Source: Hymenolepis diminuta (Eukaryota > Platyhelminthes > Cestoda > Cyclophyllidea > Hymenolepididae). Taken from it: DNA of 64,000 bases. Both the position numbers and the translations under genes were made by a program. Positions 1 to 12,004 of the stretch are shown piece by piece. The DNA lies in assembly GCA_900708905.1 (NCBI GenBank), contig CAADRB010000010.1:308316-372315 (forward strand). Direction: 5' to 3'. Position 1 is the first letter of the stretch, and every line of letters begins with the position of its first letter. The notes beneath the pieces are model-generated. The model was not told the origin of the DNA. It saw only the letters and a program-made list of their open reading frames with translations, and searched no databases.

Positions 1-54
1 CTAGGAGGATTACTTAGGTGTAGCAAAAGAATTATTGGTGTAGCATCCGCTACA
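1..54 (+). mobile_element. LTR-like repeat family A, 3' end (copy A1, cut by window edge)
   Basis: The window opens inside the 3' end of a repeat that also occurs at 2469-2806 (plus) and 61573-61943 (minus). All three copies share a block resembling GAGAATTACTTAGGTGTAGC and stop at the same terminus, ATCC(G/A)CTACA. The common end point ending in CA supports an element boundary. Confidence 0.55.
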
Positions 55-2468
55 GTCATAACACTTTAGTAAACATTAGTAATATTAAATCCGCGTTATT
101 TAATGAGCAGTCAAAATTTTTTCCTTATTTCCTTCTATCGAATTCAAATGTATCCTCGAGACTGTATGGATAAATGTAATAGATAAAGCATATTCAAAGA
201 TATATATTATTTCGAGATTTTAGCAAGATGGGTGGTATAAACTATACAATATAATAAAATGATGTTCAAAATTTCTCTAAATATAAACAAAAGCACTTTT
301 AATGAGTTCTCAAAAAAATTGAGACCGATTTGATAAACAGATTTTGGACAAATAAGCACATCCAAGACATTGATCTGTCGTTGGCATTGTACTAGCCGTC
401 ATTCCCCCTCTGAAATCGCTTAATGTTAACGAACTTAGGTGTATTTGATTTTGGTTTATGATACCCTAAGTCAACACTAAACTGAACTGCATTTACTGGT
501 GGAATTATTTTCAATTTCATTAAGCATCATCATTCGATCTCTTGAAAACAGGGTCCACTAGACACGTTAAAAGTACAACAGATAAGGTTAAAATTGACGC
601 AATTTGTGGGGTGCTTATTATACCCCACATTTATCGTATCCTGAATATAAGTTAAATTTGAATAAAAATATTGAATTGAGCACTTCTTAAGACTTATATT
701 TAGAATATAGCTCTATACATAATTAACGCAAAATTAAGATTTGATTGAATAAAAGATAATTTTTTATGTGCGGACTGAAGTAGATCAAAATGAAGATACC
801 AGAAATAAATATTGAGTCGAACGGTCATCAGATAAAACGAGGTGAATTAAATAAACCGTTGGATGGTTTTGAATATCACAGACCACTGTGCGATAAATGC
901 ATATTCCTCAAACAAATGATAAAGACTGCCCTAGTAACTACCTAAATTTGTATTTTTTCGTTATAGTTTTGGTATTACTGAAAGTGTTTTAGGCACTAGA
1001 AGTAGATCTGCCTGAATAAAGAAACAGATTATATTTCGACAAACAAGGGCTTTTATAATCATTGTTACCATGGCAATTTAAAAAAGAACTTTTACGAATT
1101 TTAATCATGAGATAGAATCAGAATGCGTGAATTAACAACTTAGTCCAGTAATTGATGAAAGTAGTATTCGAAAAAGACCTTAAATTGAAGTCAACATGTC
1201 AAAACTCTCATTTCGTTTGAATTCTGGAAGCACTGAGTAGTGCTCTTTCTCATAAAGACTTAGTAATATCCAAATGTTTCAAAGCTCATTTTCTATGATC
1301 TGATCCCAGGATATCTGAATGAATTTATGTCCGAGTTTGTTAAATGGTAGATTTAAGTAAATGTAAATGCTATTTCCAACTTCTTGCAGATAGATGAGAC
1401 TATCAAAGACGCTTTAAACAATATAGAGCCCATTAGAGTTCGCTTAATTCGTCTGTGCATTACTTCTCTTTTAATATTCTGAATATGCTTCTTTATTTGG
1501 ACGACTAATAAATCCTCCCTTTGTGCCAAGAGTGCAGTGTATACGCTTGCTTCTAAAAATGCAGAAACTTTAAATTCATCATCGGATATTTATTTACTCT
1601 AATCACCACCCATCATTTACATAAGGTCAAGTTGGAATTTTCACCACGCGCCACTTCTGAATTATCTTCCTCTTCCTGAAAGAAAAATTAACTATACTCC
1701 TAAGCTATATTTTAGAAGTAAAAACTTGCGACTTGATTATCTGTTTACTGAATCCATAAAATTCATATATAATTTTTGTACTCTAAAGAAAGGAAACTGA
1801 TAATTAATGCTTAGAACAGAGAATAATTTAATCTTAGAAAGACTTCTTATTAGAATATCCATCATTTTTAAAGAATTACAACCGCACAATCTGGCTTCCC
1901 AAAAAGTTTGCACCTAGTTTTCCCTTCTATCAGCTAACGTTGATTACTTACCAAAAATATGAATCTCAAACTCACGGAAATACGATTTTATTTAATCTTT
2001 TTTTGCCTTTCTTTATTGCTAGATGTAAAAGGAGAATATTTCAAAGACTGACCTGATATACAACGATTAGTAAAGACAGATAAGATGGACTGTACTCAAA
2101 ATAGTAAAATAACTTCCATTTCTCTATTAGGAAGATACATTTCTTCTATCAACTCGTTATTGAAAATATTGAGTTTATATAACTGACATGATATAGTACC
2201 TCGTAAAATTTACCTCCTCCAAATATTTACAAGCATTACAGCTGTATATGTACGTCAATCGACACGTCTTCTAAAAACCAACTATCCAGATATAATATTA
2301 AAATGTTTCAGAGTTTGCAATAGTACATGTCTAGTGACGAAAGTGACTAAATTTCGGCTTCCTTGTTTATATCAACGGACATTGGTCACGCAATTAATGT
2401 TAACATTTTATAAATCATTTTTAGCGTCTTGATATCTCCAAATGACCATAAGAGTGCTTTCTTATTTT
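55..2468. other. Non-coding stretch, no gene seen
   Basis: AT-rich sequence with no open frame showing coding character or recognisable similarity. I see no tandem repeat or mobile-element boundary in it. Confidence 0.5.
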
Positions 2469-2806
2469 TGGAGTGTACAACGCCACCAAAGCTGACCAAA
2501 GGAATATCACACGTGCTAGAACATTCCGGAAAGTGCGCACGTGCTACCAGTCGCCTACTGAGCATGCGTGGGCGTGGGTGCGCATAGTGGCGCTAATTGT
2601 GCTCAATTACTAAGATTTTTGCAGGAAATCTCTTCGCACGACACCTCCTGTGTTCCTGTTATTCTGTACGTAGCCTCGCTCATTTTGGGGACAGTTTATA
2701 CAAGAGGACTCTGCTAAAGGCTAGTTGTACTTGTCTGCAGCTAGTTGGACTTCTAAGAGAATTACTAAGGTTTAGAGAAGGGCTTATTTGTAGAGTATCC
2801 GCTACA
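2469..2806 (+). mobile_element. LTR-like repeat family A, full-length divergent copy A2
   Basis: This copy aligns over its whole length with the reverse complement of 61573-61943. Shared landmarks are ACAACGCC near the start, CACGTGCTAGAAC, GGAAAGTGCG, CTGCTAAAGGCTAGTTG and the terminus ATCCGCTACA. It begins TG and ends CA as LTRs do. No target-site duplication is visible, so it is old or its ends have eroded. The centre is more GC- and CpG-rich than its surroundings. The open frame across 2597-2824 is a by-product of the repeat, not a gene. Confidence 0.55.
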
Positions 2807-5800
2807 CTTCTAATATTTTTATAAATCGCACATTCAAATTACAATAAAATAATTTTTGCTCCGAAATATTGGGACAGATTAATATATGAAATTACAAGGA
2901 TTGTTTTTTTTCAATACCGTTTTCTATTCATTAGATTTTCACTTATTTGTTATCTAAGCTAAATGCTAATTTATATACTTATATTTATATATTTCTTATT
3001 ACACTTTAAAGATATAATCAATGTATTCTAGATATTTATATATTTTCAAATAACTGTTACTACAATTAATATAAAGTGCTCATTGAATAATCACATTTGA
3101 TTTTGCCAAAGTCGTCCAACTTGGTAATATTCCAAAGATACTGAGCATGCATCAAGTTAAAGATGAATTTGATCCAAGATAAAAGTGCTTTCTACACGAT
3201 TAGACAGTATGTACTTTTACTCGATTTCAATGCCTCTTCACATGCGAAATTTCCTATAAGCTCTGCACAGATTCAGAGACTAAAAGGTTAATTTTCTGAA
3301 AATAACTAATTTTAGGATGAAGAATGGAAACATTGCAGTTTCTGGCTGATTACTTACTTAATCTGACTGGTTGACAAAAATTAGACTCACGGAAATGGGA
3401 CTATTATTTTTACGGACGCCGGACGAATAGGATGGAATAAAATACTTAAAAGATTTAGTTGAATGAATGATATTAATGTTAAGTTTTGTTGTTTAAAGAA
3501 ATCCATTCTTTGGGTATTATTTTTCATCATGAACATTAAATATATACATTTGATCCAAGTATTACATAGAGCAAGACCAAGTTAAATGTTACCCTTTCGA
3601 GCTCAACTCCGTTTAAAATGCTTTGCTGGTCTCACCCTCCTGCTCATGGCCGTAAGAAGATACAAATAACTCACCATTCAACGGCTTAACAATGCCTAAA
3701 TCTCGTGGACATGAAATCGCTAAAAAAATTAGGAAATGAGAATTTGGACAAGCGAATACTTTCACAGTCCAATAAAGTAAGACACTTGTTATCTTGACTT
3801 CATTATGTACTCTTATTCACCCTTATCAGACTGTTTGGCCATTTCCCGTTTTAGATGAAATCAAGATTAAACTGTGCCTTTTTGATTTCCCATGGGTAAT
3901 TATAACATAATACAAACCCAGTATTAAAGATAATTTAAAGCAGAGGAAGAAAGTGACATCTCTCCTTCATTTTTGACATAATAGTTTCAATCCAAATGTG
4001 CGTCAAAAAGTTCTAACCAAAGAGAAAGTAGAAAATATGGAGCATCAATTTAATATGGGTCGGAAGTGTAGTGATCAACATGACTCTCTTTTTAGCCTGA
4101 TATCTCGACTTTGCTGCTCATTTGTATAGATCCGATGATTGGCACCAATCGGAAGAGGAACTGTCAAATGTGAAGTTCTCAGTGAGATACTATACAGATA
4201 GGACTTTCTACACTGAATTAACGTTAAAAATTAAATTATTAAATTCTTATATTACTATCGTTATAAAATATAAAAAACCCAAGCATAAGCCTGCATATTA
4301 GTTTAATGATGGTAGTCAAAAAATTCCGAAATAAGAAATTATCAACCATTGATCTAACTTCTGCAACTTGCAATTAATATTGTATTCACTTTGTCATTTT
4401 CAAAAAATTCATTAGTCGCATTTATAAAGTGATTAATTTGTACGAGAGTCTATCACATCCTTATGACCTCAAAACCTAATCATATTGACCTTATCACAAC
4501 TGTTACGTGTCATAAATGTGCCAAATTGATTGCATTTCTATTTTATTTGAGACGACTAATGGTGATATCTCCTTCTCTTGTTGATTACAAAGCAAATTAA
4601 AAGTGAAATGAGGAAAAGTGAACACAGGTCCAGTCAGATCTCGCTCAAAGTTTAAATAATAGATGATAGTACCACTCTTCTCTCAATTCCTGCTGAGTAT
4701 TTAGCCAGTATAAAGTAAGAATTATGATCTTAGTATCAGCTAATTAGCTTAAGCTGGCAAGTTTTCAAAAATTTTTCTGCCACCACTTGAACTTTGCATC
4801 GCCTACTTTTCTATTATCCTCCAGCGCGATTACTCAATGGTAGATCGTGAAACTGATTACCTTTTAAGGAATTTATACATTTATTCGACTGCTTAAAGGA
4901 TTTAAAACGTGCAAACGAAATGGCCAATTCAGCGACAACGCATGGCCATGAAAGTGTGAGATATCACAGACATAAGTCCATAGACTTTGGGAATTTTCGT
5001 CTTGGCTTAAACTAAGTTTTGCTTATCTTGGATCTAGAAATACTCACGAAAATTTTCTTTATTTGACTATTTTTCTTTAGACTGATCTCATTTGGCACGT
5101 TAATCTCCGATATAAATATTAAATTTTCATGTGGTTGAATAAGCCAAAACCCATACAGAGATTTCTCAAATGATTGATTGAATAGAACACGGGTGCATTA
5201 CACGATCATGCTGAGAAATCCTGATATTTTATTTATTTCATTTAAACAAAAGGTCATTCCTAAGGCACCATTTGGATAAGGCGTACACACACTTTATTGA
5301 AGAAAGATGATTTATGAGAATTCAGTATTTTAACCGAATTTCTACATATTTTCATTCAGCAAGATCTGACTATTGTGGATTAATTTCACACTTGAATCTG
5401 GCAGTCAAATCAATAAATATGAATTTCAGAACATTATGTAGTGAACTATATCCCTTATAGAAATGTGGAAAACTCCATTTATCCATAATTTGGAGAAATT
5501 AGGAATCTTGACGTCCTGACATCTTTGCCGGCTTCTTTTTGACCCCCTCCTAATTTTGTACCTTATTGGATTCATTTGATATATCCCTCACTTTGATAGT
5601 TTGCCATGATTAAAATTTGTCATCGAGAATAGTAATAAGATTTAACAATAATAAACCACGTGAAAAACCGAGAATACTTTGATTTAGAGTCAATGTTAGC
5701 GCGTATGAATATTGATTTTATTTAAGTGAAAATTTTATGGTGGCATATTCAAACTGTGGCTAATGTAAACCATTTTTCCCATGCATATTCAGGTGTCCAG

Positions 5801-8060
5801 AGTAAAATGGGCTTGACCTCACAGGGTAAACATATTAAAACAATTGAAGTCATTATCCGAGTCATTAATGAAATATTTTGGCCCTTCCGGTTAAGACAAA
5901 AGTAATGCACATTAATTTTATTTCTTTTGGTGGTATATCCATCAATAAACTGCTTAAACGATAGTTAATAAATTATTAAAAGGAAACGTAACCAACTAGG
6001 AGTTCGGATAGTAATCTAGCAGAGCCAACAATCTAGAANACTCGGTAATATAGCAACTTAACACAGAAGCTAATAACCCACAGCAGATAAGAAGGCACGT
6101 TATAGTCAACACGCGTGTATTAACGAAACTCACTCTCAATCGGTATCGGCTTAAACAAATACAAATAATTATCCAGTGTCTTTTATCGGTGGGGAAATAA
6201 AGAAAGAAAATACATTTTGTTCCTAGAAGAAATATTGGGAGAGGGGGAAAATAATTATCATTTCTTCTAACAGAAACTATTTCAGTTAGGACCACTTAAT
6301 GAACTCGAATAGTGACTTAAACTGTTTAAATATGTTTACCTTGTGAGGTCAGGCCCATTTTGGTCTGGACAGTTGAATTCGCATTGGAAAAATGGTTTAC
6401 ATTAGCCGCAATTTGAACAGGAAAGTATGCTACCACAAAATTGTCACCTAAATGAAATCATATAAATCCCTGCAAGAAGTCTAACTCCAAATGGGGGAAA
6501 TTAAACAGAACAAATTCATTTATCTACAGATCTTATATAGTATTGGTAACAAATGAGATCTTCTAATTAAATTATGATGAAATTATATTTAAATAATTGA
6601 TTTTTATACTTTGAAATCTTTCAATTGGAAATCCATATTAAATAGCATTTTTGCCCGCGTAACACTTTTTGTAAAAAGAGCAAATGTCACTAGCTTAATG
6701 GAATTAATTTGACCAATAACTTTGGTAAAATTGGTGAAATTGACCCCCTTCTTGACTTTCTTCGAGATTTTCTTACTGAGACGTCTGTTGTGAACTCAAA
6801 TTTTAATTGAACGCTGTAAACAAATTTGTTGAGGAACTTTCAGTTTTGAATAACCATTAGATGAAATTACCATTAACATAAATCAAAACAGAAAACGACT
6901 TTCGATATATTTTAATGAAAATATTGTAGTACGCGTCCTAGTTACCAGCTAATGATCTGTCTCAGTCCCTCGGGGAAAGACACAAAATCTGCAAACTTCC
7001 TTATCATGCCTACATGGTCCCTCGTCATCACAATCGGGGTTCCAGTGTGGATGCCTCATTTCAATTTCTTTCCCTCTCCTCTTTCTCTCTCACATTACTA
7101 CGTTTACTTATTGCACATTTGTCTAACTCAGCTCTTGATCTTCTAATTCTGGGAAGGGTTATTGAATCCTAGGTCAGTAGTTTCGTAAGGGGAACTCTAA
7201 CCCCACTTTAGTTTCACATTGTAAGTAAGACCAACTAGTGGAGAAAATTAATGGAAGCAAAGTTTAATCATTTTTCAATTAGTTGAAATATTTGTAAATA
7301 GATGGAGTAAACAAGAAGGTTTTGTCAAATCAATCCAAAATCACGATCAGGAAAAAAATTTTTGTCAGTGATTGGGAGACCCCACCTCCGATTATCTAAA
7401 TGTACTCGCAGTTTAAATTTAATTTATGAAGGGCATTTCGCCTCTTAGACACATCGTTACCGAATTAAAGAATTATGATTAGGATTAAAATACACGATCA
7501 CTCTTTTTTCAAAACGAAAAGTTATTTAGAGTTTTAATTTCGGATGAAACATTATACAACAAATCGCCTTCTTACTTTCCCTTTATATGCGATGTGGTTT
7601 ATACCGACATTATTTGTTTTCTCTCTCTTCTTAGATGTCTCTAGAAATGCATTGTGTCCATAATATTACACATCACCAGGAGCATTTTCCTATTAATGAA
7701 GAAAAAAGGCTATTCCTAAAATATTCTTGTCAAAAAGTGATGACAACATTGAAATTAAAAAAATTAACCTAAATGAAGAGCCTTATGATTGAATTTTGAT
7801 GTACATCAATCGGTTAAGTTGCAAAAAGTAATGTTTATGCTTCAATTTGTTTCTTTGAATCAATATAAATCATTGTTGAAGTATTTGTGACATCATTAAT
7901 TAAGGTAAACCCGTCATCTCACAAAGAATGCCCTGGAATTCTTTCTTTGTAGTTTGTCCGAGTTATTCAGATATAACCTGCTACAAATAAGAAAATAATA
8001 TTTTCCCCAAAAAATAAATCTCGTATGTTTTACTTTTTGACAGACCCTAACTGCGCAAAA
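2807..8060. other. Non-coding stretch, no gene seen
   Basis: About 5 kb of AT-rich sequence in which I find no exon with protein similarity. One undetermined base lies at 6039. A motif at 7990-8020 (AATAATATTTTC followed by CCAAAAAATAA) recurs near 22034 and, inverted, near 50727. Confidence 0.45.
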
Positions 8061-8372
8061 TGAATACTAGATAAGATGTATATCAAGACCTGGCGATTGG
8101 AAATGATTGCAATAAGATCTCGACTACGGTATTCATAAGCGGTCCAGCTGTGTGTGCGTGTTTGGGCATAGATATCTAAGCAGATGCCAATCATCAAGCC
8201 GACATCGATGACGGAACATGACCGATGTCTAGTGAAAAAACCTTTTGTATATAAATCCATGTTACTTATAAATGAATTGGAGTGGCTTCCTGGTCACCTC
8301 CGAACTGATCTAGCAACAGGGGTGACTTTACTCATTCCTTTTATGTGGGCTGGTTCACGTAACTTTATTACA
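8061..8372 (+). mobile_element. LTR-like repeat family B, copy B1
   Basis: This is homologous to units at 22193-22689 and 63310-63647. Landmarks in order are ATCAAGACCTGGCG, GCGGTCCAGCTGTG, CAGATGCCAATCATC, the TATA-like TTTTGTATATAAAT, a GGAGTGGC...CACCTCCGAACTGATCTAGC block, and a terminal ACTTTATTACA. It starts TG and ends CA. No target-site duplication is visible. The internal TATA box suits an LTR promoter. Open frames on both strands here are fortuitous. Confidence 0.6.
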
Positions 8373-10364
8373 AATATGATGAGTAGATAAATAAGTTTTT
8401 GATCTGATCTTCCTCAAATGGACAATCTTGCAATCCAGATGCCTATATAACTATCAAAACTCGATTAATTAGTACTGCGATCATTGATTTGAACAGTGTT
8501 TTGCATTCTTCTTGCTTGTGAATGCAACAACTATCAATTCTGTAAATTTAGGTAATTTACTTTTAATAATTAATTGTCTTACAAATTTGAAGGCTAAAAA
8601 ATTATTAATTTTCATCGTGGAAAAGCATCTGGACACAAACAATAGTAAATCTTTCAAATATGGGCTAAGAGAACGGAAGAACGCTAAAAATTCAAATCAA
8701 AGTTAGCGCATCAAAAGGCCCCACAAAGCCTGGTCTTGAGAATTTTTACTTTTTGCGTACAGTACACAATTTCATGTTCCAGAAGGCTAGAGATAATTTC
8801 AGGGATTATAAAGATTGATTTAGTTAAGATGTGCAATTTTGTCACTCCAATACTTTGGTTCATGTAGCCTACTAACCATTGGATACGTATAGATAGGTCA
8901 TAAATCCATACTGTCTAGCGAAAATAATCGCAAATCTTTAAAATCTCTTTTGAGGAATCATGCTTCCTGTTGGTACGGAATCAAAAATCATCAGCGAAAG
9001 TACAAATACTGGAATAGCAATTAGATTTGGTAAATGTTATAGAACAATAGAACAGCTATTAGGGAACTGATGTTAATTTGCCTCTTTCGAAGAAAAAATA
9101 CGAAGTGTACACATTTATAAAAGAGGTGGGATCATTTGTAACCAAAATGGACACTATAACGTTGTTGAGATTAGAGTAATGAAAATGTAGGAGTTAACAA
9201 ACAACCGTTCCCAAAAAGTGGAGCTCAAAGAGCATTGAATAAACCACGAGGGGGATTCGTAAGAGTAAGAGAGATGAGGGAGAGAGGAGATGAGAAGGCA
9301 GCATCAGAGCTGGTGAATGACGAGGGTGAGTCTGTGCGTGTGTCTGTGGAAATACAACGGCAGTTTATATGAGTCACTTAGGCAAAGACGCACCTGAGGA
9401 CAAGGGTGCAATGTCCATTTAATGAAACGGGATGATTATAAAAAGAGGCGATCGATAAACGCATCTAGACATAGGGAAAAGACGCCACTGTTGCTTCGTG
9501 GACGAAAAATCGAAGTATTCCATAGGGAATGCGAATAAAGAGTAATTTTGGAAATACACAGTCATCCCTCAACGTAAAAACAGTTAATTGACTACATTTC
9601 CCAAAATAATTGACGCAATCGGAAGTCCATATAATCTGCCTTTTATCTATTCAAATTTTAACATTTCTCGGCAAATACGTAATTACATATTGGTCTCCAT
9701 CTTGGAAATTAATGAAATAACACAATATAAACCGAATTTGGCTCTTAACGACTACATTTTTACTTATGACTTGACTTAGAAGTGAGGTTATGCTATGAGG
9801 TTTCAGGGTCACCGTTTCTCTATTTACTGTTGATACATAGCAAAGTTGATTAACCTCTCACTACTGTTAAACTACTAGATGGCATACAAATAGATGTCGG
9901 TAGTAAGACTTGCTATTGTCTATTAGACAAATAAGAGTCAGTAAATTATCGTACATCCGGAGCGATAGCAGTATTTAGATTTGGAATTTTATTTGGACCA
10001 CGACCACGATGTTCAACCAGTCCAATGCTGGACAAAATTCAACAAACTATTTTTTAGGAGTACCTGTTAGGCCTGATCTTCAGTAACACTGTAAGCAAGG
10101 ATCATAAAGTTATTAATCAACAGGGGTCAACATGTCAGTCAGTCTAATGTAAAGTCACAGTACAAAGATTAGATACTATAAGAAAACACAAGTATACATT
10201 TCTGAAACGCCGAGCCATCTCTGTAGTTTTTCAGTTAAGCAAACAACTTCACTTCTAATAATACTCGGTTTATTCGCATAGTTTCTCAGCGTTGTGTCAA
10301 ATTCAAAAGGAAAATTATCTTATTTCATTTCAACTTCCTTTCCTTTATTGCAGCAAAAGCATTA
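8373..10364. other. Non-coding stretch, possible decayed repeat near 9240-9500
   Basis: No exon was recognised. The part around 9240-9500 is purine-rich on the plus strand and has a more complex base composition than its flanks (for example a TATAAA-like site on the minus strand). It may be another decayed LTR, but I found no second copy in the window. Confidence 0.3.
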
Positions 10365-10540
10365 TTGAACACTCAGGGGCAGTATCATGGAGTCTCGATG
10401 GCGAGAAACTCGAATTCTGCCACCTCCATTAACTAGACCATTCCGCTCACTGGATATGCACCGATAGGCTCCGAGTCCGTGATTTCTAGATTAGTTTGTT
10501 AACCTCTGTGCCATTTTGTGCCCGAGTCATATTTTACTGT
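10365..10540 (-). mobile_element. SINE-like repeat, copy S1
   Basis: Read on the minus strand, it begins with a tRNA-like head. TGGCACAGAGGTTAAC resembles an RNA polymerase III A box, followed about 25 nt later by ATCACGGACTCGGAGCC, which resembles a B box. A body follows with GTGGCAGAATTCGAGTTTCTC and GACTCCATGATACTG. Other copies share the same body at 34836-34990, 35165-35345, 41538-41760, 48905-49022 and 57062-57265. Confidence 0.5.
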
Positions 10541-10681
10541 GTGCATTATGTTTGAATACGTAATATAAACTGTAAGACAAGAGTAATCTACACTTATGGA
10601 ATCTTAGTATTTCACGGTGATTTAGTTAGTAAAGTAATTTATATTGGAATATTCCCATCCATATATTAAAGATAAATTTTA

Positions 10682-11004
10682 GGAGCTAACATTAACAGCT
10701 ATCAGCTAATAGAAGACAACCACAGCATCGTTGATCCAGAAGACTGAGTAGATAGTAAAGGAGAATTTATTAAACAACAATGATTAAAAATAGAGAGAGC
10801 ATGAGAGAAAACGGAGGAAGTGAGAAAAATAAGGCGAGGAATGAATGAGAGCGCGAGAATCGAGCATCTGCACCGTCAGCCCTGTAACCGACGTGTTGTT
10901 GGACTTTACAGACAAAATCTGAGTTATCACGAAAGAGGCGAGTACAAACCGCTAATCTATACCCTCTATGTCGATTAAAAACAGTTCAACCAAACGCGAA
11001 AACA
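10682..11004 (-). mobile_element. LTR-like repeat family C, copy C1
   Basis: The reverse complement aligns with 60539-60902. Shared blocks are a TGTTTTCGC start, GTAAAGTCCAAC(A/G)ACACG, a pyrimidine-rich stretch, AATAAAT (a possible poly(A) signal), GTTGTCT and TTAGCTGATAGCTG. Two copies in opposite orientation about 50 kb apart show that it is dispersed. The order of promoter-like, poly(A)-like and terminal segments resembles a solo LTR, but no target-site duplication was found. Confidence 0.45.
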
Positions 11005-11077
11005 GATATTAATATTGTTAAAAAATTTTAGGAAATCTTTGAGGGAATTCTTCAGTAGCTTATATGAAAGACAATGA

Positions 11078-11140
11078 AGCCACTCCTTTACCTAAGATGA
11101 GTGTTGAAAGGCGCTTTCCTAAAAGGGCTTTGGAGTTATC
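11078..11140 (+). repeat. SINE tail fragment
   Basis: TACCTAAGATGAGTGTTGAAAG and the following GCTTTCCTAAA match the 3' part of the SINE-like repeat (compare the minus-strand reading of 41530-41580, and 61990-62025). Only the tail is recognisable. Confidence 0.35.
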
Positions 11141-12004
11141 ATTAAGATCGAATTAATCTGAGAGAGAACTATCTGGCAACATATAAGTGTTTCTGCTCAT
11201 TCTTCCTTCTAAAGTCCCGACTAATATCTTGGAAAAATCCTCAAGGTAAGCGTTAGTAAGAGTTAATTTGGGTTGAGAGGTAGCCTGGAGACGCACTTAA
11301 GAGTTTCTCATCAACGCGAGTCTATGTTACTTCTCTGCCAAAAAAAGAAGTTGGGCAATGTTTTCCAAATTGGACCTGTGGTTTTTTAGTTCAACTGAAT
11401 GAAACTTGTACCGTACCGCAAATTTCCCCAGCTTAACAGAATGCAACCACAACGAACCAAAATGAGGGAGATAACCAATCATTACAACAAAAAATTAACA
11501 ATCGTAAATAATAATCAAATTTTTGTCTTTATTAGATCTTTAAAAGAAAGAATTTTAGGCGCTGTCAAGAATGTCTTTCTTTTTCAAAGTACAATTATCG
11601 AATCGAAAGACTAAATCCTTGTTTAATCAAGCACCTTTATAAGCTACACTGAACAAATAAGATAATCTTAATAGTAGACCTGAAAATCATTGCAGTCGAT
11701 CAGTTAAGATTGAAAAGAGTAGGGACTTAATAAAGTAGGCGTTTGTCAAAACAAATAGTCTAAGCTCAGAGTTAGAAGAGCGCCAAAATTTCACTTTACT
11801 TCAAATAAGTATCTTGAAGAGACTTCAGTATTTTCAAAACGCTTATTGCAATTTGATATGAGAAGAATTGACCCTTAGGTTTCATTTAGTTTCCAAATTA
11901 CGAATGAAAGCAGAGAAATATAAAAATCATTTGTCACAAACGTACGTATACTACTCAAAATCATTTAATTAGTAAATATCATATTTATAGGTATTTAATT
12001 ACAC

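Noticed and set aside
2597..2824. 75-codon frame starting at TTG
   Set aside because: It overlaps LTR-like copy A2, has no ATG start and shows no recognisable protein features.
5996..6295. 99-codon minus-strand frame containing an undetermined base
   Set aside because: Composition is typical of AT-rich non-coding sequence and the frame spans an N at 6039. No similarity or splice context.
8030..8390. Overlapping open frames on both strands (76 and 68 codons)
   Set aside because: They lie within LTR-like copy B1 and are not kept in copies B3 or B4, so they are by-products of the repeat.
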